Assembly: GCA_964017145.1 (NCBI GenBank)
Contig: OZ024848.1
Span: forward strand, 1,438,501 to 1,502,500
Length of the DNA stretch: 64,000 nucleotides
From: Agrocybe praecox
Lineage: Eukaryota > Basidiomycota > Agaricomycetes > Agaricales > Agrocybaceae
Direction of reading: 5' to 3'
Within the stretch, counting starts at the first letter, position 1. Every line of letters begins with the position of its first letter. Shown here piece after piece: positions 42,592 through 55,689 of the stretch. Under the pieces are notes generated by a model. The model ran no database searches, was not told where the DNA came from, and saw nothing but the letters and a program-made list of their open reading frames with translations. A program made the position numbers and the translations under genes.

Positions 42592-45500
42592 GGTTCAGAT
42601 GCAGAAAGAGTCGCTTTGCTGATCGTCGACGCTGACAGTGCCTTCTGGGCAGAGGGCTTTCACACGGAAGCCCCGTGGTCGACGGGCTCACCACCCAATA
42701 TTAATAGGCTCGGCACAATTCGCCGCCCTCCGATTTTCCAAACACGCCAACTGCTTGTTGCTGGGTAACGTTATAACGCGCAGATTCACTCGTCGTCGTC
42801 GACATGTTCCTATTGAGTTGGCCAAATCCCCGACAAAGACGAGCAGATGATTGATTGAAATACAATCGGAAAAACGCAGTTTCTTGAGCCGACCCGGATC
42901 AACACGTGTGCGCCATATTTATCCGAATTCAAACCCACTGAACAGGCTTTGTTTCGAACGACCGCGACCGACACCGCCAGTGGTACCTGCACGACTACTC
43001 GGAGCAGTGTGGAGGAAACAAACCTGATGATTCAATAACACGCTCGCCAGGAGATTATATTCACGTCTATGGAGGGTCTGAAACCCACGCCAGCATCGAA
43101 ATTCGAAAGCTCGAAAGGCTCAGTCACGTTCTGTGTTCGCCGTTTTCCTTCTCATTCCGCTGAATTTCGCACTGCTAGCTTTTAGATCACCCCTTTCTCA
43201 TTATCATTTGCCTAGTTTGTTTTTCTCCTCTTTCTTCTGCGCTAACTTCGTGCGGACTTTCATTATACCCTCGTACCCACTGTCGCTGTCGGCCCTATGT
43301 CCCTCGTCATGGGTCGCGTTGGTAGAGGCTTGACCAGTGAAAACTTGCAGTTGGTTTGATTTCTTCAGGGCCTTAGTTCTCCTTCGAGTGTATCAAATTG
43401 CGGCGCCGCGTCTGTACTTTCGAGAAGGACAGACGACGTCGCTTTTCTATTCGTCTATTTTATTGCGATTTTTTTTATCTCGTCCTTGAACTGCGCTTCT
43501 ATCCATGTTTTTTTTTGCTGTCTGATGGATGGATTGTGTTGTTATTTCGCTCGCGTTTTAGGGGAGTCTCTATTCACATCTCTTGGTTGATTTGTCGCAT
43601 GTCTTATCTTGCCTTCTATCTTTCATCCTATCTTCATATCATATCATAACAGTACAGCACGATATCGCGACAAGAAATGCGTATTTACCACGAAACATTA
43701 ACTGTGATGAACGTTGACTTTGGTTTGCATGAATTCCCAGATGACTCTTGTAGGAAATCGAGTAAACCAACCAAATCGAAATCCGTACTGGTTTTTGCGG
43801 CATTATGCGGGAATTGGAACCCCTTCCGGTAAATGGCACTCAGCTTGACCACGACGACCACCGACCGACTGGCGACGATGTCTGCCGCAGATGTATCAGA
43901 ACGACTCCTGAATCTCTCGACCGCCGAATTTAAATTAAATACAGAGTCCTTGCTTCTGAGAGGGCTTCGAACGAGGGAAGGGTAGGAAATCTGGGGATAA
44001 GTCAAAACTGGTTCATTATACGTCTTCGTTAGTCGTCTTGCTATATTTCTCTGCTTTGTACGCCATTTGCGTCCTGGTCTCTTTCTCTCATGTACTTGAT
44101 GTGCACGACTTCTTCCGTTGCCTCGTTCTCCGCCTCTGGCTCTTTGCCAGTCGATGCCTGATTGTTAGATAACGTCGCGCCATGATCGTATTTCTAGTCG
44201 ATCTTTCATTCGACGCAATCATGTTTCTCGTGCTTTCCGTGACAAGAGTGACGCATTTATCCCTTAAAAAAAATGACTTTATTTTCACAGACAGGCCTTA
44301 ATTTCTCTGCGTATATAGGACGCCGTACAACGTATGGATCCCCGCTGGACCCTCTCTGTCTCATTCCCCTCCGCTCGTGCAGTCCACCATCGGCCATCGC
44401 TCCTCCACGTATGAGTTAGTCAACCCCATCTGCTCCAGCGCTTCCATTCCCTGTGGCTGACCGCCCTCCCTCCATGACTTTCAAGAACGCCCTGTAATCT
44501 CCCCTTCGTCTATTGTTCCTCGGGTGGTTTCTTTCGAGCATGCCGCGAAATTCCTCCTTCCTCCTACCCCACTCATTACGTCGCCATCCGCTTGTTCTTC
44601 TTTGACATATTACAGACATCCCGAACTTGTATTGGTACGCTCGTTACATCCTCGATCCAGTGTTCCTCTCTGTCCTCGTTCTATAGCGTCAACGTTCCTG
44701 ATACCATTGTTGCCTTGCGTTCATCTTCTGTCTTCCCACATTTTAATATACCATTCCACACGTTACTCTCGTACATTTATCTTCTTCCAAAAGATCTTCA
44801 TCCCTCTGTCCAACGTCGGAGCTCACCAGTTTCTTTCTTCCAGCAATCACCCGGCCATGCACGATCGTGATTCGTATCTGCTGGTCAACCAACGTCTCGC
44901 GTCTACTTCAACTATCTGCTGTCGCTGGAATGGTCTATACTCTTGCTCCTAGGCCCTATACACGCCGCTCGTTCATTTATTTCCATAAGCATACCGCAGC
45001 CTTCTTCGATTCCTGTTCGCCGTCCCCTATCCATATATGCGCATGTCTGTATGCCCGTCCATAAACTCACTCCCTTCACTCCATAACCCTCCGCTTCGAG
45101 CTCTGTTCAATGCTGGGCACACATCAACGTATAATGGTGTCATGGAGTGAGTCTGCTCCAGATCCTATGCCTACTCATTAACATCCCTCTCTCTCATTTA
45201 TACTTCTATCTATCCCTTGTCCCTGTCAGTCCTCTTTCCACCAGACATCCGCAAACCTCAACTTATAAATGCTCATTTTTGGCTGAAACGTTCAATCCTC
45301 TTGCTTCAGCCTCCCACTTTTACTTCTCCTTCCGCTTATTCTCTTTACCATCGCCTGACCCATTCGTCATGTATCAGCTATCCAAGCCTTGTGCTTCGTC
45401 AACATATACAAATTCATTATTCCTGCTCTAAGTGACTCTCGAATCCTCGATTACTACTTATCACACGCCATTAAATTCGTCAAAAGTCAAGTCAAATAAT

Positions 45501-46285
45501 TCTAGAAAGCGGTAGAGGCATCGATCGAGAAAACAATGGAGAGGAAATGAAGGACAGATAAAAATGAAACGCAGACAAAGGACACGCAGGTGGAGCCTAG
45601 GTGCAGGCAGTGTAGGTTGTCACTCAAGCCCAACAACAAGATGAAATAAATATCACCAGGAATGAAGGGACGAACAAACAAACGTTCTTGAATAGGTGTA
45701 AAAACTAAGATTGAGACCAAAGCTGTAGTCGCGCGTACTGATTTGCGTCGCGAGCTTGAAGTTGAAAGAGAATTATCACGTTACGCTTAGCATAAGGTGG
45801 AAACCCAGTGGAAACTGCACATATTGGACTTTATCATTGCAAACAATCAAAGAAAGAGATAGGAATAACAAAGCTGTGGAAGTATGTAAGTACGCCGTTC
45901 TCCTACAAAGTAGATGGATCATGGGACATCTTGGTGCGTGGTCATCGTCCTTCTCTGCCGAAGCCGGCTCACGACAAACGCATGCGTGCGCCTCAACTTT
46001 ATATACCCGAATTTGAACCCCCTGAATCATAATATGTTTCGTTCTGAACGACTACGACGATGACAACCAACCGCCAGCTTGAACGAGTTACGAAACTCCC
46101 TTGAAAGAGTCTGGATTGATATCGTATTTGTAGTTCTCGATGGTGGAGAAGCTTTCGCGGTTGGATGGGTCCTGAGGCCTGAGGCCTGAGTTTGCGTTTC
46201 TTCGTCATCTTCGCTGTCGACCTCTTTCTATACCTCATATTCCGCTTCTCGATTCCTTCAATATATCGTTTTCTCCCCTCCTTTC
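42592..46285. other. Non-coding DNA upstream of NLR1
   Basis: Apart from the small ORF at 43833, no gene is convincing. A module with GAAAGCTCGAAAGGCTC at about 43103 recurs at about 46303 and, inverted, near 57250 and 60120. From 44540 to about 45900 the DNA is CT-rich and has no clear partner in the right arm. Confidence 0.4.
43833..43985 (+). CDS. Small ORF, 50 aa, also present in the other arm
   Basis: ATG to TAG, beginning MALSLTTTTTDRLATMS. The mirror copy (59216-59368, - strand) has the same length, no indel and no stop, but about five amino-acid changes. It lies upstream of and divergent from NLR1. The excess of replacement over silent changes does not show purifying selection. Function unknown; may be chance. 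Confidence 0.25.
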   Translation: MALSLTTTTTDRLATMSAADVSERLLNLSTAEFKLNTESLLLRGLRTREG

Positions 46286-48070
46286 TCCATGACCACGCCG
46301 AAATTCGAACGCTCGAAAGGCTCGGTCAGGGTCTGCGTCCGTCGTAACTCGTTTTCCTTCTCGTTCTGTTGCATTTCACACTTGCTTTTAGATCACTTCT
46401 TTGTCATGCTCATTCCCCTATATTTGTTTCTCTCCTCCTTCCTCTGCGCCCCCTCTTCGTGAACTTTGGTTAATTGCCCCATGACCACCATCACCGTCAA
46501 TAGCGCGACGTATGTGCGCTCCAAATGTACGGATCAAATACGCTTGTCTTTTTGTCATTATCAAGATCCTGAACTTCATCAGAATATCTTGTTTGGGAGG
46601 CTCTGGCATCCCGATTTCCGATTTAGCCTTGGTTAAAGCAGGCCCTCCGAGGTTTACACTGCTATTCTACCAGGGCTGCATTCCGCGAAGTTTGTCGTTG
46701 CATTTTATCGCCTACGTCGTCAATGTCTCTGTCTTTCCGGCCCGATCTTACGAGGTTCTTTCCACTTTCCAGGCAGTCTACGAACTTAAAACTGGTATTC
46801 GCTCAAGCCTTTCCCTCAATCTCGTGGTTCCTCTCAATAACTTCAATAGCCGTTATCCTGCTGTCGCCGCCGCCGCTCCGTACCTCAAGCCTCGAGCTTC
46901 CGTTTTCTCGTGAAAAATCGGCTCCAGGAGTTCCATATACGAGCTATTGGTACGTCGCATTATCATTTGAAACGCTGGACGAGTTCGTATTCTCCAGCTA
47001 ATGTGACATTCTCGACCCTCTAGCCCTATGGCTCAGCCTCGTTCGCTATCATTTTTCTTGTATATTTCTTCTAGGACATGATTTTTGGAAGAATAATATC
47101 GTGTCAAAGTAAAGTATGTATGGGATCCGTCTCGATTTGATAATTCACAATAATCTATATTTAAGGAAATAGTGTTGAGAATATAGGACATACGTGCGTC
47201 ACGTCGTAAACCTCCTTGGGCATATCCCTGGCCTGCCTCCTCCTTGTCTTCCCTACACCCCATTCACAATAGCCCATTCCCACTCCTGCAGCGTACGCAG
47301 GAGGCCCTTTTTCGGCTTGATGCACGTACGACGTTTGAAGACGCAGAGGCGTAATGCCCTGAACGGGGGGGGGGGGGGGGCGGAAATGGTTATTGAGTCA
47401 GTTCATAAGGAAAGTACGAAAGAAAAAAAGGCGCATACACACCTGCTGACACATGAACCAGTACATTCTCCCCATCCCTCGATGCGCCCTAAATCTATGT
47501 ACACGCGCCCCTCGAAGAACGGCTTCAGATCGACGCTCTCCTCGTCTCACACGCGGATCTTGTAGCACTTGTACACATCCGCCTGGGAATGTCGAGCAAC
47601 TGCACGAGGTGCGTGATGCGGTGCGTGTGGAGGAAGGAGGACTCTTGGGGTGTGGAGAGGGAACCAAGGTAGAGGGAGCCGGGAAGCGGTTGGGAGGGAG
47701 AGGAATAAGGTGCATGGATTTTGTCCAATCGGACCATTTTGGACGCGACAAGAACCTGTGTATGTTGGTTTTTGATCATAAGATGAAAGCAGGCAATGTG
47801 GACGGGAAGAAAATGAATGTCTAATCACTATATGACGCGTCGTCAGCAAGCCAGAGTTTGTGTATGTGGAGTGCAGAAAAAGGCGGGTGATATCTGCGTA
47901 CGAGAACGAGGAAGTGAGAAGACGATGGTGGTGGTGACAAACGAGGAGCGCGCAGACGCGTACGCGAGGACCAGAACACAATAATGGTGCAACGTTGAGG
48001 GGTCTCAGACAGGCTGAGAAGAGCAAGCAAAGAAAAGGAAGAAAAAAAACAATCGATCGAGGAAATGATC
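46286..48070. repeat. Left inner arm of inverted duplication
   Basis: Reverse-complement similarity to about 55690-57290, with more indels than the outer arms. Landmarks: the repeated promoter module (about 46290), AAAATCATG near 47085, and ACCCCTCAACGTTGCACCAT in inverse near 47990. Contains a dual-specificity-phosphatase relic on the - strand. Confidence 0.7.
47255..47790 (-). pseudogene. Dual-specificity phosphatase relic, left copy
   Basis: Read through at least two frameshifts on the - strand, it gives PLPGSLYLGSLSTPQESSFL and HTHRITHLVQLLDIP. Then come DVYKCYKIRV, DEESVDLKPFFEG, ENVLVHVSAGVY, and finally FKRRTCIKPKKGLLRTLQEW. This order matches the dual-specificity phosphatase fold. 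The HCxxGxxR active site has become HVSAGVY, so the catalytic Cys is gone. A G18 tract (about 47369-47386) lies in it. Confidence 0.6.
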
Positions 48071-48229
48071 AATCAGAAAACGGCGAACCGCAGAAAGGAA
48101 AGAAACAAAAGAGGGAACATTGAAAATGACATCATGGGACGCGAGATGGAAGGAAAACCTGGATAAACCCAAACGCATCACCATCACCGCCACCATTATG
48201 CTGTCCCTCCTGCCTCCTTACTCAACGTG

Positions 48230-50830
48230 CTTTCGTTTGAGAACGTATCGGCTGGATGGCTGAGCGACCTATCGTTGGACTTGGATCCCAACCAGAAACA
48301 GAATTACATCAAATTAGCGCCGTCTTCTGCTGACTTTGATTTGTCGCATTCTCAGGCCTGTAACACGACTACCAACTAGGTGCACCTACCGTCTCTCTGA
48401 GCATATACCACTCTACCCCTGCCGTATCATCACATGGCACCATCTCGCCGACTTCATCCACGTCTAGTACCGCCCAACCGCATACAAAACCACCGCAAGT
48501 GACACCGGAACTGCTCGGTCTCCTGCCAGCTTTATCGACTTGCAGACTACTCCTCCAACGAGCGGGCGAGTTGTTCAAAGTGCAGCCTGTACCGCTTGAA
48601 GCGTGTGCATCCTCGTCGTCTGCGTCTGCGTCTGAAAGTTCTTCGTCTTCGTCCTCGCCAACATCAAAATCACCCCAGCAAAGTCTGGCAATCCTTCCAA
48701 AACCAATGCCTCAAGCTCCTAATCAACGAGTCTGCAGAGGAGAAGGAGACGGAACGCGTAGCAAAGGATAGGCTTCGCAAGAGTAGGCGTGCAAGGGAGA
48801 TTTATTTCGGTGGGGTGCAGCGATCGAGTGGAGGTGGTATTCATGGAGGAGATGGATATGGAAATGGATGAGTCGGGGAGTGGAAAAGAACCGTTCGACG
48901 AATACCGCACGCTCACGTTCTTCGCGAGCATGTGTGCGGCGCTGGCTGTTGGTGCTGCTGTATCCTCCTCCTCGTCTTCTCATCCCTCTGGATTGAACAC
49001 CCAAACGCCCTCGGCATAGTTCCTATACGTACTCTTCCAGCAAGCTTTAGGACTGGGATACCCATACCCATACCACGTCGTACCCCACAGCGACGACGGC
49101 GGCAGCGGCACGGGCACACGAGACAGAACGTTTGCAGTACCTCCTGGTGGGGTGCATAGGGATGCAATATCTATTCCTTTCTGGGAGGAAGAAGGGGAAG
49201 GAAAGGGTTTTGAGAGTTGTAAGTTTCCTTTGTTTTTTTCTTCATTTTGTTATTACAATCGACATTTCCTATCTATCTATTTCCTTTCCCTATGTCCTTT
49301 TGATATTTAATTTTTGCTCATGTGTATATACTCTATCCAGGTCAGCAACATGGTGCACGTCGCCCGTGGGATGGGGCTTGGAAGTCCGGCTTTGTCGCCA
49401 TCCGCTTCGTCGAGCCGAAACAAGAAAGTTGTTACAGGGAAGGAGAATGCGAAGGAAAGAGAAGGGGCGGACCGGACGATGTCGAGCACGAACACGAGCA
49501 CAATAACGAAAGCGCACAACAAGAGAGAATAAGCGAACGAGGACAGGGAAGAGGACGGCGGTGACTAAAGCGAAAGCGAAAGCGAGGGAAGGATGGAAGA
49601 AGAGGTTGTTTTGGGAGGTTATGTTATATGATTTGTTAGTTTTTCGCTTTCTCTTCTTCTCTCTTCCTCTTCTCCCATCTTCCATCCTTCGTTTCCATCC
49701 TTATTCATTGACTCCTATCTTACTTTTTCAAAATTTCAGGTTCACAGCAGACGCGTACGCCCAGCCTGTCCGTGTCCCGCTTGAGGCGTTTGGGATGGGG
49801 GTGCCGTTTGTATATGGTGCCGGTGCTGGGACATCACAGGGGCCTGAGGGACTTGGGAAGGGAGATGCGTTAGCTGGGGATGGGGATGAAGTGGATGAGG
49901 AGCAAGAGGAGGGGGAGGAGCAAACTGGTGAAAGAGCTTACCCTGGGATGAACGATTTCGTACCGCAGGAAATTGAGGATGTGGATGTAGGTGAAGATGA
50001 AGATGAAGATACCTACCTTGTTTCTCGTTATCGGTACGCTCACTTTTTATATTTTATATTTTTCGTTCATATATTCATATTCACCCAATTTTCTTTGCAG
50101 ATTGACCCAAATCGCACATGCAGTCAGACAACAACAACTCGGCAGCCCGAAATGCTGTTGTGGGTATACGTATGACCGTGCTGCGGGGCTTGAAGATAGG
50201 GTTCGGAGGTGGGAGGTTGGGCTGCCGGAGTTTCTTCGAGTGGGAGTGGATGGCCATCGTCAATCTCATCCGCAATCAGAATCCAATCCACTATCTCATT
50301 CTACCACCATTTAGAAGGCGCACGACCACCACCACGCCCAGGCATGCGAATTGGCTGTCTTCGCGAATTTATTGGTGCTTAGGATGTATACGACTTTTCT
50401 GGCGCTACTACCCCCCAATCAGGACCACTAACCCTGCTCGCGGCGCAAGCTACCGTATCCGCCGCACAGGTTATCATTCGTACGATAAAATCGTTCAACA
50501 GCAACAGCAGTAGGAGTAGTAATGACAGGCCGACACCGACGACGACGATGACGACGGACGCTACACTTATAATCCTCCCGACGCTCTCCGACATTCATCC
50601 CTTGCATAGGATCATCTTCAACTCGGTGGTCGTTTGTGCGCATGCGGGGTTGAGTGGCGTAGGGAGATTGGGGGCAGGAGAGAAGGGGGTTGTTTTGATG
50701 CGCGATGTGCGTGTGGGGATTGAGATGCTTTTGGAGGATGGGTTTGGTTTTGGGCGTCGGAGGTGAAAGGAAGGGAGAGGAATGTCATTGAGGCGCTTCG
50801 ATGCCAGTGGCAGCAATAGCAGCAACTTGA
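48230..50830 (+). pseudogene. Fungal-specific transcription factor, decayed
   Basis: Fragments in order on the + strand suggest the middle homology region of fungal Zn2Cys6 regulators: LQRAGELFKVQPVPLEACAS with a Ser-rich linker; PFDEYRTLTFFASMCAALAV; ALGVWDTHTHTTSYP-like sequence; VSNMVHVARGMGLG; LFWEVMLYDL; FTADAYAQPVRVPLEAFGMG; and RLTQIAHAVRQQQ. An acidic insert lies at about 49880-50030. Introns fit at about 49218-49340, 49635-49738 and 50034-50100. Frame changes near 48780, 49160 and 50750 indicate decay. No zinc cluster is visible nearby, so the DNA-binding end is missing or unrecognisable. It lies in the spacer between the inverted arms. Confidence 0.55.
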
Positions 50831-53330
50831 GCCTGAAGAGGAAACACAGTCGGCTTGAGGACGGTGCTGCTGCTGGTAAGTCTTTCTTTCCTTCGGGATG
50901 TTATATGTATTCGCTTTGTATCATGGCCTCCCGTAGTCTATAATGCATGTATAATATGATGGCTTTCTCTCGTTCTCGTCGTACTCTATGGATCACAAGG
51001 TCGTGCTATATTGTTCCGGTCTCTTCGAAATAATAAAACAATTAGGATGACTATCGTACAGCAGGCAGTAGGCGTCGATTGAGCTTGCCAATCAACAGCG
51101 TCCGGATTCAGACTCGAAGAAGGGCAACGATAAGCGCGTTTGACATATCAAACATAAGGAAAGCAGAAGATGATATTATAGGTAGATTTAGAACAAGCCG
51201 GAGGCTTCGACGATAGCAGCGAGAACGGCACCAGCCATCCAGCGCAGACGTTGACACCGCTGCTGTGGGAGCTAGTTGGGGAGGCGGTGGAGCTCTGGGT
51301 TCCGGTGGGCTTGTTGCTGGTGGTAATCTGTTTCCTAATCCACGCCTCTCTCTTCAAATCATCAAAGCGAACATTCCCGTGGTACTGTCCGTGGAGAGGG
51401 GCGTATATTATGTGAGGAGGCAGGAGTGCAAGGGTTAGTGAGGAAGGCCAGGAAACAAGGCGCCATGGCCCATACTTGGAGTATGGAGCCAGACAAGGAG
51501 GGCCGAACGTTCGTAAGATTTGTGTTCGTGGAGGTGGTACTGATATATAGTGATAGCGGCGGTGTTGTCTGCGACGCCGATTGAAGACGATAGAGGTATA
51601 AAAATAAAAATAAAAGGCCAGACTAGGCAAAAAGAGGCAGGGGGTGGATCAATCAATCAGTCACGGATGCCAACGAGGACGACTGAAGATGAGGAGTGTA
51701 TGCATATCCTTCTCGGCGCCATCGTGGAGAAGGAGAAGAGAGGGAGGAGGCTGGAGGGTGGTTTCATTGTATCGTTGATTCAATCCTCGAACGTTGACCC
51801 TTCACTCAATTCCTCAACCCGTCCTCTCCAAGTTCCAACCTCTCCAGCCTCCCAACTCATACCCCCAACGCGCGGGTCCACGACAAGGGCCAGCTGGCAA
51901 GGAACATCGTATCAACGCGAATAGGTCCGCGTATGGTACTTGCTCTTGGGACCTTGGAGGGTATGGGACAGGTCGTCGTTGACGCTGACGGTGAGACTAG
52001 AGCCCCCCTTCCACCCCCATCCACCTCTTCGCACTTCGATCGAATCCCCGAGGCAACACTGTCGAATACCCAAGGAATGCGACAGCCCGACGTTACAAAT
52101 GAGTCAGAATGGAATGTGACGTGGCAGCGCACGCAAGTCTATGTGTCTGTTATAAAGGTGGGATAGGTATGGGGATCGTTGAGTGTGTAAGTGTGTGTGT
52201 ATGCCCAACGCTGCAGAAGTTGATGAATGTAAACGCGAGTGCATGTGTGCATGTGTGTGTATGTAGGCATATTCGGGCATAGGTACTGGACGACGACGAC
52301 GACGACGATAAAGAGGTGGAGGTAGATGATGCATCGATGAGAACTTGGAGTGCGGGGTAAGAGATGGCCAACTATTGGCGATGCTGGGTTGTCTGTAAGA
52401 ATATATATATTCGGTCCGCACGCCTGTAAAAGGAAAATAATAATAATCAGTATGTATGTTCGATGGCCCGGACAAAAGGTAAAAATATGATAAAAATAAA
52501 TTAAGAAGATGCTAGGTGTTGATATACGAGCCCAGTCTCGACACCAGCAGAAAACGCGGATCGAAAAGAACGAAGAAGGAAAAAAGAAGGAAAAAAAAAG
52601 AAGACGTACTGTCTCAACGTAACTCCTCAGATTTCCCTTCAACTTCTATATCTAAACTATGCAAATCGTTCGGCCTATTCAACCTCGTCAGCTCGACGCT
52701 GAATCGCACTTCGAAGCTTCATCGATCATCCCCTCATCCCCAGACTCTTGCGATGAATCGCCATATGCCGGTCCGACCGCGCCAGAGGCAGAGCCAGTGG
52801 TGAAAGAGAATGCCCTCTATCCAGGCGACATGACAGGTGTGATACGACCGACGCTGGAAGATGCTACAACCCCACCAGTCGAGGGCAGAGGCTCTCTACA
52901 GCAGCAGCAGCCGTCTCGCTGCGAAAAGGTGTGGAAGATGCAGGGCGCGAAACGCCCGAAGTTGGAGTGGTAACCACCACCTGCACAAGAGGAGCGACGA
53001 GGCTCTGCTGCTGTTCCTTGCCATCCTTCTAGCCAGGCTACTTGACAGTGCAGACGCGTTCAAATTCATGGACGTCGAACGTGCAGCTGCGCGTAAACGT
53101 GGGCATTGGTGGCAGTTGTAAACTCGCGTTGGCATTCTCGGCTGTAGCTGGTACGGCGCTAGTGGTGCACTGGGGATACACAGAACTAACGAGGGTCTTC
53201 TGGTTCTGCGACCGGCGCCTAATGGACCTGCTAATAGGTTCAACCATAAAGGTAAGTGTGTTCCTCCTCCCACTAGTACCCTGCTTGCTTTTCTTCTTTC
53301 TCTTCCTCTCTTCCTTCTCTCCATCGTTTG
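50831..53330. other. Spacer DNA with weak coding traces
   Basis: A - strand Ser/Thr-rich segment ending in a hydrophobic AGAVLAAIVEASGLF tail (about 51190-51400) resembles a GPI-anchored protein end. A + strand frame at 52659-52973 is open but unrecognised. A GAC repeat is at about 52291-52309. None is strong enough to call a gene. Confidence 0.3.
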
Positions 53331-53336
53331 TAGTAT

Positions 53337-53725
53337 TCATAGAGGAATCAAGTTAAGGATGCTCGGACTTCTCTTTCGCGCTGGCCCCAGCATCTTTGCC
53401 ACCGAAAATCTTGCCCAACCCGGTCCTATCGATGTTCGGCTTCCTCTTCTTGTGGCCCGCTCCTTGGGCTTGGCTTTGCCACTTGAGCCTACTCCAGTGG
53501 AAACGTCAGATGATGGAGTAGCAAGACGAGTTGGAGCTGTCGTAGCTGGGATCTGAACAGGAGAAACCGAGACAGGCGCTGGTGCTGGTGCTGGTGCTGG
53601 TGCTTGGGTTGATGCACTTGGAACCGTAGGCGCACGATAAGCCGTCAGTGGTACTGGCAATGCTGCCGCCGCTGCTGCTGCTGCAGGAAGCAGGTCAGGT
53701 ACAGCTGTCTCATCCGTAGGACTCT
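53337..53725 (-). CDS. Ala/Pro-rich open frame
   Basis: An open - strand frame with an Ala run and an APAPAPAPAP stretch coded by a GGTGCT repeat (about 53577-53603), followed by a basic Ser-rich end. Not recognised. It may be the continuation of the kinase fragment just upstream (53732-53866) or unrelated low-complexity DNA. Confidence 0.25.
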
Positions 53726-53731
53726 GTTTAT

Positions 53732-53866
53732 GGCACCTTTTTCGCGCAGATATCGGTGCGAAAGGATGTGGTCAAATTGTTCACCTCTAGAGGCGTATTC
53801 GAGGATGATATTGATGCATTTGTTGGTTTCAATGATGTCGCATAGTCGGACGATTCGAGCGTCTGC
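53732..53866 (-). pseudogene. Ser/Thr kinase fragment, KIN4-like
   Basis: The - strand reads ARIVRLCDIIETNKCINIIL, then EYASRGEQFDHIL and SHRYLREKGA. This matches kinase subdomains IV to VIa of fungal CAMK kinases of the KIN4 group. The ATP loop, HRD and DFG are absent, so only a fragment remains. Confidence 0.55.
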
Positions 53867-53899
53867 GAATTGAGAAGGAGAGTTAGTCAGTAAAATAAT

Positions 53900-55560
53900 T
53901 TCGAAAAGAACGATTGAAGCGATGCGTAAATAAAAAATAAAAATAAAGCGTTGCTTTTATAGCACCAAGGGAACGAAGGCCGCAGCGCCAATGCTGGCGC
54001 CAGAAAACGCGCAAACGGAGGTTTAGGACAAAAGGAATTAAAAGCTAGTTATTCGCGATTAATAGTGTTGAACGCAAGAGGATGATCCATGAGCGCCGAG
54101 CCTTAGGCCATCCAAGAGAAAAGGAAAAGATAGGAGTGAGAAGACATACCTTTAAAACATCATCCTAACTGTACTGTCCATATTACCCATCCTAATTGAC
54201 ATATGCAGGAGCGAGCTTGGCCCTTCCAAACTGGTTTGCAGGAGCAAATACGGCCCAAACTTGGGATTCATATGGCGTGGATGAGCAGCCGGCTAAGCTA
54301 GGGCAGCTGGGTGCGCGTAAACGTCCGGTATGGGTACCTGGGCAAGTCCTGTTGCGTTCGGATGGCCACTGGACTGATTCGAGTTGCGATGTGCGGTCGC
54401 TGGTTGGCTCTGTGTCGCGGGTCTCACTCTCATATTACACCGTCCTCCCCATTAATATTCTCCATCTTCGCCATTTGATTTCGTTATGCGTCGTTTCGTT
54501 TCGTTTTATATGCACTCTGATCCTTTCGTAACCTTTCTGTAATGAACCACTCATTCAGCTACTTGACGCGTAGGGTTCAGAGCGAAGAAAATAGTTGAGG
54601 AAAAGGAAGGAAAGAGGCAAAGATATGGTTGGATACAAACACACGTGATGTCATGTCGGGTTAGGGTTCGGATCGTTCAATTCTGTCCTTGCATCTTCGT
54701 CGCTATTTGGTGAAGTCCTAGATCCACATCCTTACGGTCTTTATTTCTTTGCGTCGGATCGCCCTGTTTGTGCGCGCCATTATTTCCTTATTGATTTTCG
54801 TTACTCTTTCCCCTTCAGCTATGTCTCTTTCGCTTTATCTTTCATCCCTTCGTCGCCGTCGTCGTCGTCGTCGTCGCGTGGAATTCCGCGTCCAAGAAAT
54901 ACACGAAAGAGCCTTGAGACAGGGGACGCGCGTGCTTGTGCCGTAGTTCATGAATACCCGGATAATAGGCATGAGTAAAGTACATCGTCGCCGGTGCGAG
55001 TTCAACGTTCGAATTCAAATTTGAGTAGAGATAGGCAAGAAAATAAGGAAGAGGAACGGAAAGAAAAATTGAAAGGAACAGACCCGATATGTTACAGCGC
55101 CTCAACTTTACCCGAATTCGAACCCCCTGCATGGGTTGGTTCCGACCGACGACGACCAACAAGCAGCGAGGCGAGCAATGTTCTTGAAACTTCCTTCGCG
55201 GTTGGATGGGTCAGGACGTACGTCGGCGTCTGCAGTCTTCTGCGCTCCTTCGTCCTCTTCTCTGTCATCACCTTTCGATGACTGTTTCAGTGTTCAAACT
55301 CTCGTTTTAAACTCCAATTTCCTTCATTTCTCCAATCTGGCGCTTCCCCACCCCTTATTATTACCGCCTGGTTCTGGCTCCGTTTCGTCCGCTCTGTTGC
55401 ATGTTACTCTGTGTTGACTTCTCCCGTTTTTCTTCTCCTATCTCTCTCCCCTATATGATTCCTATCTAGAGGTCTCAGTGGAGGAGAGGCTTGAAGCTTG
55501 AAGACGTACGTCTGCGTCTGCTCCTGCGCGCTTGTTTTTCCTGTGAGGTTCGCTCTTGAC
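53900..55560. other. Spacer DNA, no gene seen
   Basis: A CGT trinucleotide run is at about 54858-54876. The segment CCTCAACTTT...CCCGAATTCGAACCCCCTG near 55098 is a direct repeat of one near 45990, followed in both by CGCGGTTGGATGGGTC. No convincing coding sequence. Confidence 0.4.
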
Positions 55561-55689
55561 CTACAGGTTTGGGGATTCTTTCCTTCCATCTTCCCTTGAT
55601 GACATTTTCAACGTTCCCTCTTTAAATTTTATACAATGTTCTCCTTCCAAGTTCCTTGCTTTTTTTTCGGCGGTTCGCCGTTTTCTGAT

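Larger units (their letters stand above)
38842..44540. repeat. Left outer arm of large inverted duplication
   Basis: Matches 58670-64000 in reverse complement. Coordinates mirror with a near-constant sum of about 103,220-103,226 (for example 42810 with 60416, and 43685 with 59534). It includes NLR1, its promoter and about 1.9 kb upstream. Identity is high up to about 44540, then breaks. Confidence 0.85.

Noticed and set aside
42638..42992. Identical small frames at 42638-42992 and 60234-60588
   Set aside because: They reflect conserved inverted-arm DNA; overlapping frames on both strands are equally conserved, so no coding evidence.
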